Positions 16,476 through 25,066 of a stretch of 64,000 nucleotides of DNA are shown piece after piece. A program made the position numbers and the translations under genes. The DNA lies in NCBI RefSeq assembly GCF_000802965.1, contig NZ_JSAK01000002.1:124001-188000 (forward strand), written 5' to 3'. This DNA comes from Pseudomonas fluorescens (lineage in GTDB: Bacteria; Pseudomonadota; Gammaproteobacteria; Pseudomonadales; Pseudomonadaceae). Position 1 is the first letter of the stretch. Every line of letters starts with the position of its first letter. The notes under the pieces were generated by a model, which worked only from the letters and a program-made list of their open reading frames with translations, was not told the origin of the DNA and did not search any database.

Positions 16476-17732
16476 TTACTGCTTGCCGGCGACAGAATAG
16501 ATAACTTGCTGGTTCCGCGTCTTCTGGAACTCCTCCAGCGTCATGCCCTTCATAGCTGAGTAGATATGAAGGTTGGACACACCAACCACCGCCCCGAGCT
16601 TCTCCAGCAAGAAGAAAATCGCGCCGTACTGAATGAGTCCTTGCCAGTTGCGATCGCTGACGAGCCGGCGCTCCTCAGCTGTCAACTTGTGCTCATCAAA
16701 CAGCTCTTCGGGCGTTTCAAGGAAGCGCTTGCGCCAATCTGGTTGAATCAACTGATGAAGGAAACGATTCAATCGATAGCCCTTGTGGCTACGCTCAAGC
16801 GTGAATGGATACGTACCCTCTAGTAGCTCGATTCCTGCAAGTTGGTGGTGCATTTTCTGGCGATGGCGCTCTTGGGCGTCGACCGGGATCTCGCGAGATT
16901 GGTTCTCCAGCAACAGGGTTGCGATACCGGTCATCGAGGGCAGGTAGTAGTCCTGATGAAGCTTGGTCACGTTCGCTGACAACGCACCGCGCATGATCAG
17001 CCAAGTGATGACTTCGGAGCCTTCCATACCTCCAAGGGTCGCGTACTCGGCCAATGTGATTTCCGTGAGTCGCTCAGGATCATTCACGAACAGATCGAGA
17101 AACTGATGATCCCATTCGGGATTGTTGAAACCACAACGTTCACCATGAACCTGATGAGATACCCCACCGGTCGCAACAATCGCCACGCTCAGATCTTCCG
17201 GATAACTTTCAATGGCGCGACGCAGTGCTTTGCCAAGGTTGTAACAGCGACGAGCAGTCGGGATCGGGAACTGCAGAACACCCACTTGCAACGGCACAAC
17301 CTCAACCGGCCAGCCATCTTTGAATGGCATCAAAGCCGACATGGGAGAAAACAGCCCATGGTCGATAGGCTTGTCACGGAAGAACGACATGTCGAACTCA
17401 TCCGCCATAAGGCTTTGGCCGATGTGTCGAGAAAGCGCTGCATGACCGCCGATCGCCGGCAAATCTCGCTTACCTCCACCCTCATCCGCCACGTCGTAGT
17501 GATCATCAACACCGAGAGCAAATGCTGAATAGTGGTCAAAGAAGAACGATGTGACGTGGTCGTTGAAGATGTAGAAAAGCACGTCCGGCTTGTTATGCGC
17601 GAGCCAGGACTTGATCGGCTCGAAGCTGGCGAAGATCGGCGCCCAGGCCGCCTCGCTTTGCTTGTCATGATCCACTGCAAAGCCAATGGTCGGAGTATGG
17701 GAAACGGCGAGACCGCCGATGATGCGTGCCAT
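16476..17732 (-). CDS. galA: gallate dioxygenase
   Basis: The 418-residue protein joins an N-terminal LigB-like catalytic domain to a C-terminal LigA-like domain in one chain, as in GalA of P. putida. The iron ligands are visible as H12 (VSHTPTIG) and H59 (IFNDHVTS), and the C-terminal LigA part contains FLEKLGAVVGVSNLHIYSAM. The enzyme opens the gallate ring between carbons 4 and 5 using O2 and Fe(II) to give 4-oxalomesaconate. It stands alone between convergent galR and a 430-base upstream region, with GGAG nine bases before its ATG. Confidence 0.96.
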   Translation of the reverse strand: MARIIGGLAVSHTPTIGFAVDHDKQSEAAWAPIFASFEPIKSWLAHNKPDVLFYIFNDHVTSFFFDHYSAFALGVDDHYDVADEGGGKRDLPAIGGHAALSRHIGQSLMADEFDMSFFRDKPIDHGLFSPMSALMPFKDGWPVEVVPLQVGVLQFPIPTARRCYNLGKALRRAIESYPEDLSVAIVATGGVSHQVHGERCGFNNPEWDHQFLDLFVNDPERLTEITLAEYATLGGMEGSEVITWLIMRGALSANVTKLHQDYYLPSMTGIATLLLENQSREIPVDAQERHRQKMHHQLAGIELLEGTYPFTLERSHKGYRLNRFLHQLIQPDWRKRFLETPEELFDEHKLTAEERRLVSDRNWQGLIQYGAIFFLLEKLGAVVGVSNLHIYSAMKGMTLEEFQKTRNQQVIYSVAGKQ

Positions 17733-18112
17733 TTATACGTCTCCAGGACGACAGAATGAATGGATGCCCGCAGGGCCACGCCCTACACAACACCATCGCC
17801 CCTTCACAGGGGGAATAGGCCGAGCATAGGTGAAGCCGGGCCGAAAATCGTCTGTCTAATCTTTAAAACGGTATCGGTTTTATTGATGGCACTGATTTTC
17901 AGACGGAGACTCCGTACCCATGGGGACAATCTGTTGTTCACCCCTTGGAAATAATGAATGTCAGTTTTGCGTCGACTTCTAGTCCCTTCAGATTGATGGC
18001 GGGCTCTTGAGGATCCCGTCCAGGAGACTCGTTCGAGTCCCGTTCTAGCTCTGCCTTCGACACCCATCGAGAGGCTGACTGGTTGACGGCGTTCAAATAA
18101 CGTATTGAGCTA
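17733..18112. other. galA upstream region
   Basis: No credible gene was found in this stretch. It holds the galA promoter region and the recurrent motif at 17869-17881. Near 18026 there is a small palindrome (GACTCG-TT-CGAGTC) that recalls a tRNA T-arm, but no tRNA fits around it. Confidence 0.5.
17869..17881 (-). promoter_or_regulatory. candidate operator upstream of galA
   Basis: On the galA strand this reads AAAACCGATACCG. It differs at one base from the motif upstream of the Rieske operon and has the same orientation relative to the gene. On the plus strand it forms part of an imperfect palindrome, AAAACGGTATCGGTTTT (17865-17881). Confidence 0.35.
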
Positions 18113-18142
18113 ATGTCAGATGGAGTATTAAACATCTGACAT
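18113..18142. promoter_or_regulatory. palindromic operator of the antitoxin-like gene
   Basis: ATGTCAGATG and CATCTGACAT form a perfect 10-base inverted repeat across a 10-base spacer, ending 21 bases before the antitoxin-like ATG. A TTGAGC/TATTAA pair with a 15-base spacer would put the -10 inside the spacer. AbiEi-type antitoxins repress their own operons by binding such repeats. Confidence 0.55.
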
Positions 18143-18163
18143 AGCCTTCAAGTGAACCTATCG

Positions 18164-18682
18164 ATGCCTTCCTTACCTGTAGCGATTCAGGAAAAAAGTC
18201 TGGCCGTCCCTGAAGGCCACGTCCTGAGCCCCAAGGAGTTTCTGCATTTGGGCAGCCGGGCCGCAGTGGATCAAGCATTTTCGCGTTTGGCCAACGCCGG
18301 AAGCCTCTTGCGCATCGCTCGTGGTATCTACGTTGCTCCCGCGCAAGGGAAAGCGGAAACGCAAACTTCGCGGACAGAGGCTATTGCACTTTCAATTGCG
18401 GCTAAGGGAAAGGTGGCGATTACAGCTAGTGGCGCTGTAGGTGCAAAATCGTTTGGACTGGTCTCGCGGGCTCCGGATGAAGTGATTTTTCTAACTACAG
18501 GCCGTAGCAAACTGCTGACCGTGGATGCGGTAAAAGCCTCCCTGCAACATGCACCTTATTGGATGTTGGCACTGGGAGGTACAAGGGCCGGCGACGCGGT
18601 TCGGGCATTGGCCTGGATGGGAGAAAATTGCGCTGAGCATACTGCGTCACTGCTTCATAGCCAGCTTTCAGACTCCCAATAG
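18164..18682 (+). CDS. AbiEi/DUF6088-like antitoxin-type regulator, 3' end broken
   Basis: The 172-residue product has an N-terminal winged HTH (GHVLSPKEFLHLGSRAAVDQ, LANAGSLLRIARGIYVAP) and a second domain (AIAAKGKVAITASGAVGAKS-like), as in the DUF6088/AbiEi antitoxin-type proteins of type IV toxin-antitoxin pairs. The visible stop is a TAG at 18680. After it the same frame continues EALSSVRASLPT, and then, one base out, MAVAVSKAAIYGG. This suggests a Trp-to-amber change plus a one-base deletion near the C-terminus. No AbiEii nucleotidyltransferase toxin gene follows. ATG 18164 is chosen; a GTG at 18152 is possible. Confidence 0.65.
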   Translation: MPSLPVAIQEKSLAVPEGHVLSPKEFLHLGSRAAVDQAFSRLANAGSLLRIARGIYVAPAQGKAETQTSRTEAIALSIAAKGKVAITASGAVGAKSFGLVSRAPDEVIFLTTGRSKLLTVDAVKASLQHAPYWMLALGGTRAGDAVRALAWMGENCAEHTASLLHSQLSDSQ

Positions 18683-18948
18683 GAGGCTCTTTCTTCCGTT
18701 CGGGCTAGTCTACCCACCTGATGGCTGTTGCTGTCAGCAAGGCTGCCATCTACGGTGGAATACGCGAGGGAGGCGGCGCTACTGACCAACGGCCACGCAT
18801 TTAAGGACGTATCTAAGGGTATCAACAGGTCTTAGCGATTAAACTAATTGGATGAAAAAGGTAGAAAAACATGGCTAGCGGCGAGCATCTAAAAGCGCTT
18901 TTTCGCTGACGCATCAAAGGAGATGACAGTCATTTCCTTGCCGTCGCC

Positions 18949-19860
18949 ATGCAGATGGCTGCACATGAAGCCAAGCAAGGACATGGAAAGCTTGCTGAGG
19001 ATTTACGCACCCTGATTGACTCTGCCCAGTCCAAACGAAAGCTAATGCCATCTGCCCTACCGGTTCCCATCGGTCAGCCCAGAGGTGAACTGAGCAATCT
19101 GCTATCTGTTGCTCTTCCGCAGACTCGTTTCTCAGAAATGATTCGGGGCGACGCCACCCATGGCCGGCTGGCACGAATAATCAGCGAACAACGCAACTTC
19201 GAAAAAATACGCGCCCACGGTCTCTCACCCCGCCGTAAGTTGCTTTTGGTCGGCCCACCTGGAACGGGTAAAACAATGACTGCTTCCGCCTTGGCTGGTG
19301 AGCTCGGCATCCCGTTGTACATCGTGCGCCTGGATAGCCTGATTACCAAGTTCATTGGTGAAACAGCGGCCAAGCTTCGGCAGGTTTTCGACGCCATTCG
19401 AGATACTCGAGGGATATACTTCTTCGACGAATTTGACGCAATTGGATCTCAGCGTGGCCTGGCCAATGACGTTGGTGAAATTCGTCGTGCACTCAGCAGC
19501 TTTTTGCAGATGATTGAGCAAGATCAGTCAAACAGCTTGATCATTGCAGCCACGAATCATCCGGAAATTCTCGACTATGCCTTGTTCCGGCGCTTTGATG
19601 ATGCTATCGAATACGGGCTACCCAACCAGGAACAGATTTGCGCTGTTTTTAAAAATCGGCTCGTAAACTTTTCGAAATCGATTAAAAGCTGGAAGGAGCT
19701 CACTATTGTTGCGAGTGGCCTGAGCTACGCAGAGCTGGTTCGGGCAGCAGATGACGCTATTAAAGACGCGATCATTCATGATCGTGGCGAGGTCGACGCT
19801 AGGGACGTGGCAAAGCATCTCGAAGAACGGAAGGCTTTCCACGGAAGACAACGATTATAA
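18949..19860 (+). CDS. AAA family ATPase, N-terminus cut by an in-frame stop
   Basis: The 303-residue open frame contains one AAA module: Walker A LVGPPGTGKTMTA, Walker B IYFFDEFDAIG, sensor 1 IIAATNH and an arginine-finger region LFRRFDD. Upstream in the same frame, an ATG at 18871 opens MASGEHLKALFR and is followed by TGA (18907-18909), then RIKGDDSHFLAVAMQMAAHE. This is a natural N-terminus interrupted by a nonsense codon. The surviving frame can start only at ATG 18949 or nearby. The gene precedes a subtilisin-like protease remnant, a pairing seen in accessory and defence-type loci. It is probably decaying. Confidence 0.75.
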   Translation: MQMAAHEAKQGHGKLAEDLRTLIDSAQSKRKLMPSALPVPIGQPRGELSNLLSVALPQTRFSEMIRGDATHGRLARIISEQRNFEKIRAHGLSPRRKLLLVGPPGTGKTMTASALAGELGIPLYIVRLDSLITKFIGETAAKLRQVFDAIRDTRGIYFFDEFDAIGSQRGLANDVGEIRRALSSFLQMIEQDQSNSLIIAATNHPEILDYALFRRFDDAIEYGLPNQEQICAVFKNRLVNFSKSIKSWKELTIVASGLSYAELVRAADDAIKDAIIHDRGEVDARDVAKHLEERKAFHGRQRL

Positions 19861-19876
19861 GCCGGTAGAGCTTTTC

Positions 19877-20340
19877 GATGACGGAACCAAACGCAGGGCA
19901 GCGACGACACTTTCATTTACAACGCACAGGGCGACCGGAACGATACCAATCAACCTCGTCCCCCAACCCGAGATCCAATCTTCCCTCCACGTGATTGAAG
20001 AGGACATGGCGCAAGGTTGCTGAGCCAACCGGAGCAATTCCGAGGACGAATGGCAAAAGCTGTTCAGCTGCAGCGCTCTGAAGGTCAGGAAAGTGGCTTT
20101 GGCTTGCAACTTGAGTTTGTAAGTGAGCCAGGCTTTGAACTGGCATTTGAGGGGCTGGCCCGAGGTCAGCAGCGAATTGAGTTGTTGAATCTACGCTACG
20201 ACGGAGCCACCCAGACTCATTTCGCGACTGTTTCCGTTCCAGACGGAAAGCTGAGCGCGTTTGAAGGACTGGTGACGCAATATCTGAACGTCAATCCGCA
20301 CCGCAGGAATGATCCTAGACGTACCTTTGGAGGGGAAAGA
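19877..20340 (+). pseudogene. S8 (subtilisin-like) peptidase, N-terminal remnant
   Basis: An ATG 16 bases after the ATPase opens MTEPNAGQRRHFHLQRTGRP, the kind of leader found on S8 peptidases paired with AAA ATPases. The pattern then continues one frame over as PRD-stop-RGHGARLLSQ (TGA at 19996-19998), then ESGFGLQLEFVSEPGFELAF, RGQQRIELLNLR and VSVPDGKLSAFEGLVTQYL. After this the similarity ends. The catalytic Asp/His/Ser domain is absent. At least one frameshift, one nonsense codon and a 3' truncation are visible. Family assignment rests on the N-terminal prodomain-like pattern only. Confidence 0.5.
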
Positions 20341-20341
20341 G

Positions 20342-20458
20342 CCTATTTTCAGCCACGGACGATACGCCTCACGTTCGCCGCTACCGACGCCACTTTATTA
20401 TCAGCTTGTCGAGGTACTCCCTAGTGACCAGCTTGCCTCGACGCGAATTGAACGCTGA
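20342..20458 (+). pseudogene. possible GntR-type regulator fragment
   Basis: A frame distinct from the protease remnant reads SRSPLPTPLYYQLVEVL and then LASTRIER before a TGA. PLYYQL...RI resembles the start of GntR-family HTH domains. It is only about 35 residues, has no start codon, and could be chance. Confidence 0.25.
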
Positions 20459-20694
20459 TGGAAGAGACGGGGGCTGATTGGGAGTCATTGCGGGATTGAC
20501 CTTAGGGCATAAAACCGATTCGGATCAATGCTTACGCTACTGATGAGCCGACGCAAGCCGCTGATTTTACGCCCTGTACCCGGTTGTCATATACTTATTT
20601 TCGTTTGTCACCTGCTTTATTATGAATGTCACCCGCTTATTTACAAAACAACAACACTCATATATTCCGATGCTTGCACCGTGGATAGGCCTCT

Positions 20695-20725
20695 GCACTT
20701 AAAACACTCCATGCGTTTTAAGTGC
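20695..20725. repeat. 11-base perfect inverted repeat
   Basis: GCACTTAAAAC and GTTTTAAGTGC are separated by nine bases. The arms are perfect. There is no T-run after it and no adjacent gene it obviously serves. Confidence 0.6.
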
Positions 20726-21023
20726 TTTGGCTGGTAGCCCCATATAGGCAAGCAGAGTCCCATCGCCGTCGTGCGGTAGATAGTTTGGGTAGGAGCAACA
20801 ATCGGACAACCCTCAGCAGAATTGGATTAGCTAAGCAATAGATGATTTGAGCGCGCCCACTCAGTTTTAGGCTGCGTAACGGGTTGGTAAGGTTACCTGA
20901 AATAAAATCCCAATCACGAGACAAAAAGGCACAACACGACACTGGTCTCCAGCGGGCTTTCACTAGGAATGGGAAACTACGCTGATTCTGCACCGAAACA
21001 GGGTCTAAATCCCCTTTTTCAAA

Positions 21024-21063
21024 ATGTAAACGATGGAGATACAAAATAGCCCACCGTTTACAT
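21024..21063. repeat. 13-base imperfect inverted repeat
   Basis: ATGTAAACGATGG pairs with CCACCGTTTACAT with one mismatch across 14 bases. It may be a regulator site or the scar of an element. Confidence 0.5.
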
Positions 21064-21287
21064 ATTTGGCTCATCCTGGCTACAAACTCCCCCCGGCAGA
21101 ATTATCAGAATTTGCCGTATGTCACATGATTTCAATACCTTAAACATGCTAAATAGCACGCTAACCATGCTGTTTACAGAGTTGACAAGTAGTCAGAAGA
21201 CTCGTACGGATCTGGTGGCCATCTAGTGCTCAGCTCTCAATCGGTCAATCGTGCAAAAGCGCGGATCTTATCATGCGGAACACCGTC

Positions 21288-21377
21288 CCTGTAGGAGCTG
21301 CCGAAGGCTCCGATCTTTTGATCTTCGTTTGTAAAATCAGGATCAAAAGATCGCAGCCTGCGGCAGTTCCTACACGG
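21288..21377. repeat. REP-type inverted pair
   Basis: Two copies of the TGTAGGAGCTGCCGAAGG...GATCTTTTGATC unit face each other just downstream of rnhA, with a few base differences between arms. Confidence 0.85.
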
Positions 21378-21384
21378 ATCGTCG

Positions 21385-21837
21385 TCAGGCTTGTTTGTAG
21401 CCGCGCACTTCATCCACCCCACGGTTGGCCAACTGGTCGGCCCGTTCGTTACCGTGGTGACCGATGTGCCCGCGCACCCACTTCCAGGTGACGTTGTGGC
21501 GATTGACCTGTTCGTCGAGCATCTTCCACAGGTCGGCATTCTTGACGGGCTCTTTGGCCGCGGTTTTCCAACCGCGTTTTTTCCAGTTGGCCATCCACTC
21601 GTTGATACCTTTCATCACGTACTGGGAGTCGGTCACCAGCAGCACCTCGCAGGGACGCTTGAGTTCTTCGAGGCCGCGAATCGCGCCCATCAGTTCCATA
21701 CGGTTGTTGGTGGTATTGGCTTCGCCGCCCCAGAGTTCTTTTTCAACGCCCTTGCATACCAGCAATGCGCCCCAGCCGCCTGGGCCGGGGTTGCCTTTGC
21801 AGGCGCCGTCGGTGAAGAGTTCTACGCTATCGCTCAT
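21385..21837 (-). CDS. rnhA: ribonuclease HI
   Basis: The 150-residue enzyme cleaves the RNA strand of RNA-DNA hybrids. All four catalytic carboxylates are in view: Asp in [15 protein letters not shown], Glu in NRMELMG, Asp in LVTDSQYV and Asp in GNERADQLA. The start is MSDSVELF, and an 11-residue upstream extension is not used. It lies downstream of a methyltransferase gene on the same strand, the usual Pseudomonas order. dnaQ, normally next along, is not present in this window. Confidence 0.97.
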   Translation of the reverse strand: MSDSVELFTDGACKGNPGPGGWGALLVCKGVEKELWGGEANTTNNRMELMGAIRGLEELKRPCEVLLVTDSQYVMKGINEWMANWKKRGWKTAAKEPVKNADLWKMLDEQVNRHNVTWKWVRGHIGHHGNERADQLANRGVDEVRGYKQA

Positions 21838-21927
21838 GCCATCTATCCAGAAAATGCGTTGGCTCGCCAATCAACGATCGACGACGCCCGAGACCGGGGC
21901 AACCCCGGCCGAAAATAAAAGTGTGTA

Positions 21928-22686
21928 TTACGGTTCGATACGACGACGGTTGACCTTGGCCATCGGCAACGGAATCAACTTGCCCATCGGTTCGCGGCGT
22001 TCTTGTCGCACAGGTCGCAAGCCGACCACGATTTTGCGCGCCACCAATAAATAGAAGCCGCCACCCGACAATTGCCAGTCACCGGCCTTGCGTTCCCAAC
22101 CGGCCAGACGGGTCTGCCAAGTGGGCGAAGCAAGCGGCGGACGATAGCATCCGAAGCGGCGTTTCTCCAGCGCGAAGCCCAGCAGGTTCAGCCAGTCGGC
22201 CACCCGCGACGGAGAAATGCAGCGGGCTTTTCGCAATGCATCATGAGCAAACACATGACGCAGGCCCCAACTGCTCCAGGGATTGATCCCGATGATCAAC
22301 AGGTGCCCGCCGGGCCGCACGCTGCTCGCCGCTTCACGCAGCAATCCGTGGGGCGACAGGCAGAAATCCAGGCCGTGCTGCAGCACCACCACATCGGCGG
22401 CATGCTCGCTCAATGGCCAGGCCTGCTCCTCGCAAACAATCTCGACCCCCGGCAACGGCGCACCCAGGCGCACATTGCGCTGAACCTGCGGTGCCGGTGG
22501 CGGCGTCTGCGCCGACGGACCGTAGTGCACCAGATAGCCGCCGAAGAAGCGCCCAAGCTCGTCTTCGAGCATGCGCCGTTCTTCATCCAGCAAAAACTGC
22601 CCGAGGGGACCGGACAGCCACTCGCGGGCGGCGCTGATCAACGCCAGCCAATCAGGATCGGCCTGAGCGAACGCTTTATCAGTCAT
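21928..22686 (-). CDS. class I SAM-dependent methyltransferase
   Basis: The 252-residue protein has the Rossmann methyltransferase pattern of the family located between gloB and rnhA in pseudomonads: [31 protein letters not shown] in the motif II/III region, and [20 protein letters not shown] for the later strand. The N-terminal glycine motif is degenerate. It is divergent from gloB, with 65 bases between start codons. The substrate is unknown. ATG 22686 is used rather than an earlier in-frame start. Confidence 0.85.
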   Translation of the reverse strand: MTDKAFAQADPDWLALISAAREWLSGPLGQFLLDEERRMLEDELGRFFGGYLVHYGPSAQTPPPAPQVQRNVRLGAPLPGVEIVCEEQAWPLSEHAADVVVLQHGLDFCLSPHGLLREAASSVRPGGHLLIIGINPWSSWGLRHVFAHDALRKARCISPSRVADWLNLLGFALEKRRFGCYRPPLASPTWQTRLAGWERKAGDWQLSGGGFYLLVARKIVVGLRPVRQERREPMGKLIPLPMAKVNRRRIEP

Positions 22687-22751
22687 TGCATTCTCCAACG
22701 CGCCAGGAAGTTCTAAGATGCGCCATTGTTTACCGCTTGGCGAATCCGACG

Positions 22752-23519
22752 ATGATACAGATCACAGCCCTGCCCGCCTTCACCGACAACTACATCTGGT
22801 TGTTACAAGACACCGACACCCAGCGCTGCGCGGTGGTCGATCCGGGCGATGCCGCGCCGGTGCAAGCCTGGCTCGCGGCAAACCCGCAATGGACCCTGAG
22901 CGATATTCTGATCACCCACCACCATCATGACCATGTCGGCGGTGTCGAACAGCTGAAGAAAGCGACAAACGCGAAGGTCTACGGCCCGGCCAGCGAAACC
23001 ATCCCGGCGCGGGACGTTGCGCTCAAGGATAACGACAGCATCAATATCCTGGGCCATGACTTCCAGATCATCGCCGTCCCCGGCCATACCCTGGGGCACA
23101 TTGCCTATTATCATCCCGACCTGCTGTTCTGTGGCGACACCCTGTTCGCCGCTGGTTGCGGTCGTTTGTTCGAGGGCACACCTCAACAAATGTACTCCTC
23201 GCTGTCGCGCCTCGCGGCCCTTCCCGAGGAGACAAAGGTCTACTGCACCCACGAATATACGCTGAGCAATCTGCGCTTCGCTGCTGCTGTCGAACCGGGT
23301 AATCCGGACACCCTCGAACGTCTCGCTGACGTCACTCGGCAACGGGAAGCCGGGACCATCACACTGCCTTCCACGATAGCCCTGGAAAAGCGCACAAACC
23401 CGTTTTTGCGCACCGGTGAAACATCCGTTAAAGAAAAAGCAGATGAACGGACCGGCACCGATAACTCCGCGCCCGATATAGTTTTTGCTGCTCTACGAGC
23501 CTGGAAAGACAAGTTTTGA
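22752..23519 (+). CDS. gloB: hydroxyacylglutathione hydrolase (glyoxalase II)
   Basis: The 255-residue metallo-beta-lactamase-fold enzyme hydrolyses S-lactoylglutathione to lactate and glutathione, the second step of methylglyoxal detoxification. The di-metal site is clear ([10 protein letters not shown], then GHTLGHI and [17 protein letters not shown]), and the C-terminal glyoxalase II domain contains [13 protein letters not shown] and KRTNPFLR. The start [16 protein letters not shown] is standard for the family. A longer frame from 22686 runs into the divergent methyltransferase. Confidence 0.96.
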   Translation: MIQITALPAFTDNYIWLLQDTDTQRCAVVDPGDAAPVQAWLAANPQWTLSDILITHHHHDHVGGVEQLKKATNAKVYGPASETIPARDVALKDNDSINILGHDFQIIAVPGHTLGHIAYYHPDLLFCGDTLFAAGCGRLFEGTPQQMYSSLSRLAALPEETKVYCTHEYTLSNLRFAAAVEPGNPDTLERLADVTRQREAGTITLPSTIALEKRTNPFLRTGETSVKEKADERTGTDNSAPDIVFAALRAWKDKF

Positions 23520-23618
23520 GCGACTTGCACGATGGTCCTAAAATTCTGAATGGTTGACCGCCGGGGGTGCGCTTTCTAGAATCGCCCGACATTTTTGCCC
23601 GGAACTTACTTCCAGCCA

Positions 23619-25061
23619 ATGTCGTCATCTATTCGTAAAGCCATCAACTCGGACGCTTTGTCCCGCCTGGCGCAAGCCATAGCGGTGGCTGTGTCCGCGA
23701 CATTGGCAGGCTGTTCAAGCCATGTGCCGCAAACCGACGCGGCACACACTCCGAATATTGCCGCGCGCGCCAAGCAGAAGCCCGTCTGGCTCAGCGAAAA
23801 GCCGAGCCCGCAGATTCCGCAGGACGTCTGGGAGCGCATGCGCCAGGGCTTCCAGTTGCAAGACGGGCTGGGCGTCAACCCACGCATCGAGCAGCAGCGC
23901 CTGTGGTTCGCCAGCAATCCTTCTTTCCTGGAAAACGCCGGCGAACGCGGCAGTCTCTACATTCATTACATTGTCGAACGCCTTGAAGAACGCAACATGC
24001 CGCTGGAGCTGGCGCTGCTGCCAGTGATTGAAAGCGCCTATAACCCGATGGCCTATTCCCGAGCCAATGCGGTTGGCTTGTGGCAATTCATCCCGTCCAC
24101 CGGGCGCTACTTCAACCTTCGTCAGACACGCTTCTATGATGGCCGTCGCGACATCACCGCTTCGACCAACGCCGCAATGGACTACCTGACCCGTCTGCAT
24201 GACATGTTCAACGGTGACTGGTTGTTGGCACTTGCCGCTTACAATGCGGGCGAAGGTACGGTCAGCCGAGCCATCGAGCGTAACGAAAGGCTTGGCCTGC
24301 CAACCGACTACTGGAACCTGCCGCTGCCCGCCGAAACCCAGGCCTATGTGCCGAAGTTGCTGGCCCTGTCGCAAGTGGTCATGGCGCCTGAAGCCTACGG
24401 CGTAAACCTGAATCCGATCGCCAACGAGCCGTATTTCCAGGTCGTCGAAATCAACCAGCGGATGGACCTGTCCAAGGTTGCAGAAGTCGCCAACATCGAC
24501 GAAGACGAACTGTTTCAGCTAAACCCGGCATTCAAGCAGCGCACCACCCTCGATGGCCCTCAGCATCTGCTGGTGCCGACATCCAAGGCGCAATTGCTGA
24601 CCACCAGCCTGCAAACCATGCGGCCTGAAGAGTTGATCAGCAAGAAACAGCTCAAGCCGGTTTTCGAAGGTGCAAACGATACCCAGCTGGCCAGTGCCAA
24701 ACGCAGCTACCGGGTCAAGCGCGGCGACAACCTCGGCTCCATCGCCAAGGCCAACAATGTCGACGTCAAGGACTTGCAGCGCTGGAACAAGCTGAGCGGC
24801 AAGAACCTCAAGCCTGGTCAGACGCTGGTCATGCAGGACACCAGCAAACGCAACTCCGGGCGTATCAACACCGTTGTCGCAGCCAAGTCCAAGAGCAAGG
24901 ACAAGAAACCGCAGTCGCAATACAAGGTCCAGCAAGGCGACTCGCTGTACATCGTGGCCAAGCGCTTCAACGTTGAAATGCAACACCTCAAGCGCTGGAA
25001 CCCGCGCGTTGGCCAGGCGCTGAAGCCTGGGCAGATGCTGACGGTGTCCAACCCGCATTAA
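23619..25061 (+). CDS. mltD: membrane-bound lytic murein transglycosylase D
   Basis: The 480-residue lipoprotein has a lipobox (SATLAGCSS, about residues 26-34) and a SLT domain with the catalytic Glu in VIESAYNPMAYSRANAVGLW and FIPSTGR. LysM repeats for peptidoglycan binding lie near the C-terminus (YRVKRGDNLGSIAKANNVDV, then YKVQQGDSLYIVAKRFNVEM). It cleaves glycan strands to 1,6-anhydro products at the outer membrane inner face. It lies 99 bases after gloB in the normal Pseudomonas order. A terminator follows directly. Confidence 0.96.
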   Translation: MSSSIRKAINSDALSRLAQAIAVAVSATLAGCSSHVPQTDAAHTPNIAARAKQKPVWLSEKPSPQIPQDVWERMRQGFQLQDGLGVNPRIEQQRLWFASNPSFLENAGERGSLYIHYIVERLEERNMPLELALLPVIESAYNPMAYSRANAVGLWQFIPSTGRYFNLRQTRFYDGRRDITASTNAAMDYLTRLHDMFNGDWLLALAAYNAGEGTVSRAIERNERLGLPTDYWNLPLPAETQAYVPKLLALSQVVMAPEAYGVNLNPIANEPYFQVVEINQRMDLSKVAEVANIDEDELFQLNPAFKQRTTLDGPQHLLVPTSKAQLLTTSLQTMRPEELISKKQLKPVFEGANDTQLASAKRSYRVKRGDNLGSIAKANNVDVKDLQRWNKLSGKNLKPGQTLVMQDTSKRNSGRINTVVAAKSKSKDKKPQSQYKVQQGDSLYIVAKRFNVEMQHLKRWNPRVGQALKPGQMLTVSNPH

Positions 25062-25066
25062 AAATG

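Larger units (their letters stand above)
20459..21287. other. non-coding AT-rich stretch of the decayed island
   Basis: About 830 bases without a believable gene. A 118-codon minus-strand frame (20718-21074) has no recognisable domain. The stretch contains two strong inverted repeats (20695-20725 and 21024-21063) and ends at a REP element next to rnhA. It may be the residue of a mobile element, but no transposase was recognised. Confidence 0.45.

Noticed and set aside
18015..18060. tRNA T-arm-like sequence (GTTCGAGTCCC)
   Set aside because: The match is part of a small palindrome, GACTCG-TT-CGAGTC. No acceptor, D or anticodon arm can be drawn around it.
20718..21074. 118-codon minus-strand frame
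   Set aside because: No recognisable domain, biased towards Arg/Leu/Ser, and it spans two inverted repeats. It does not resemble a transposase.
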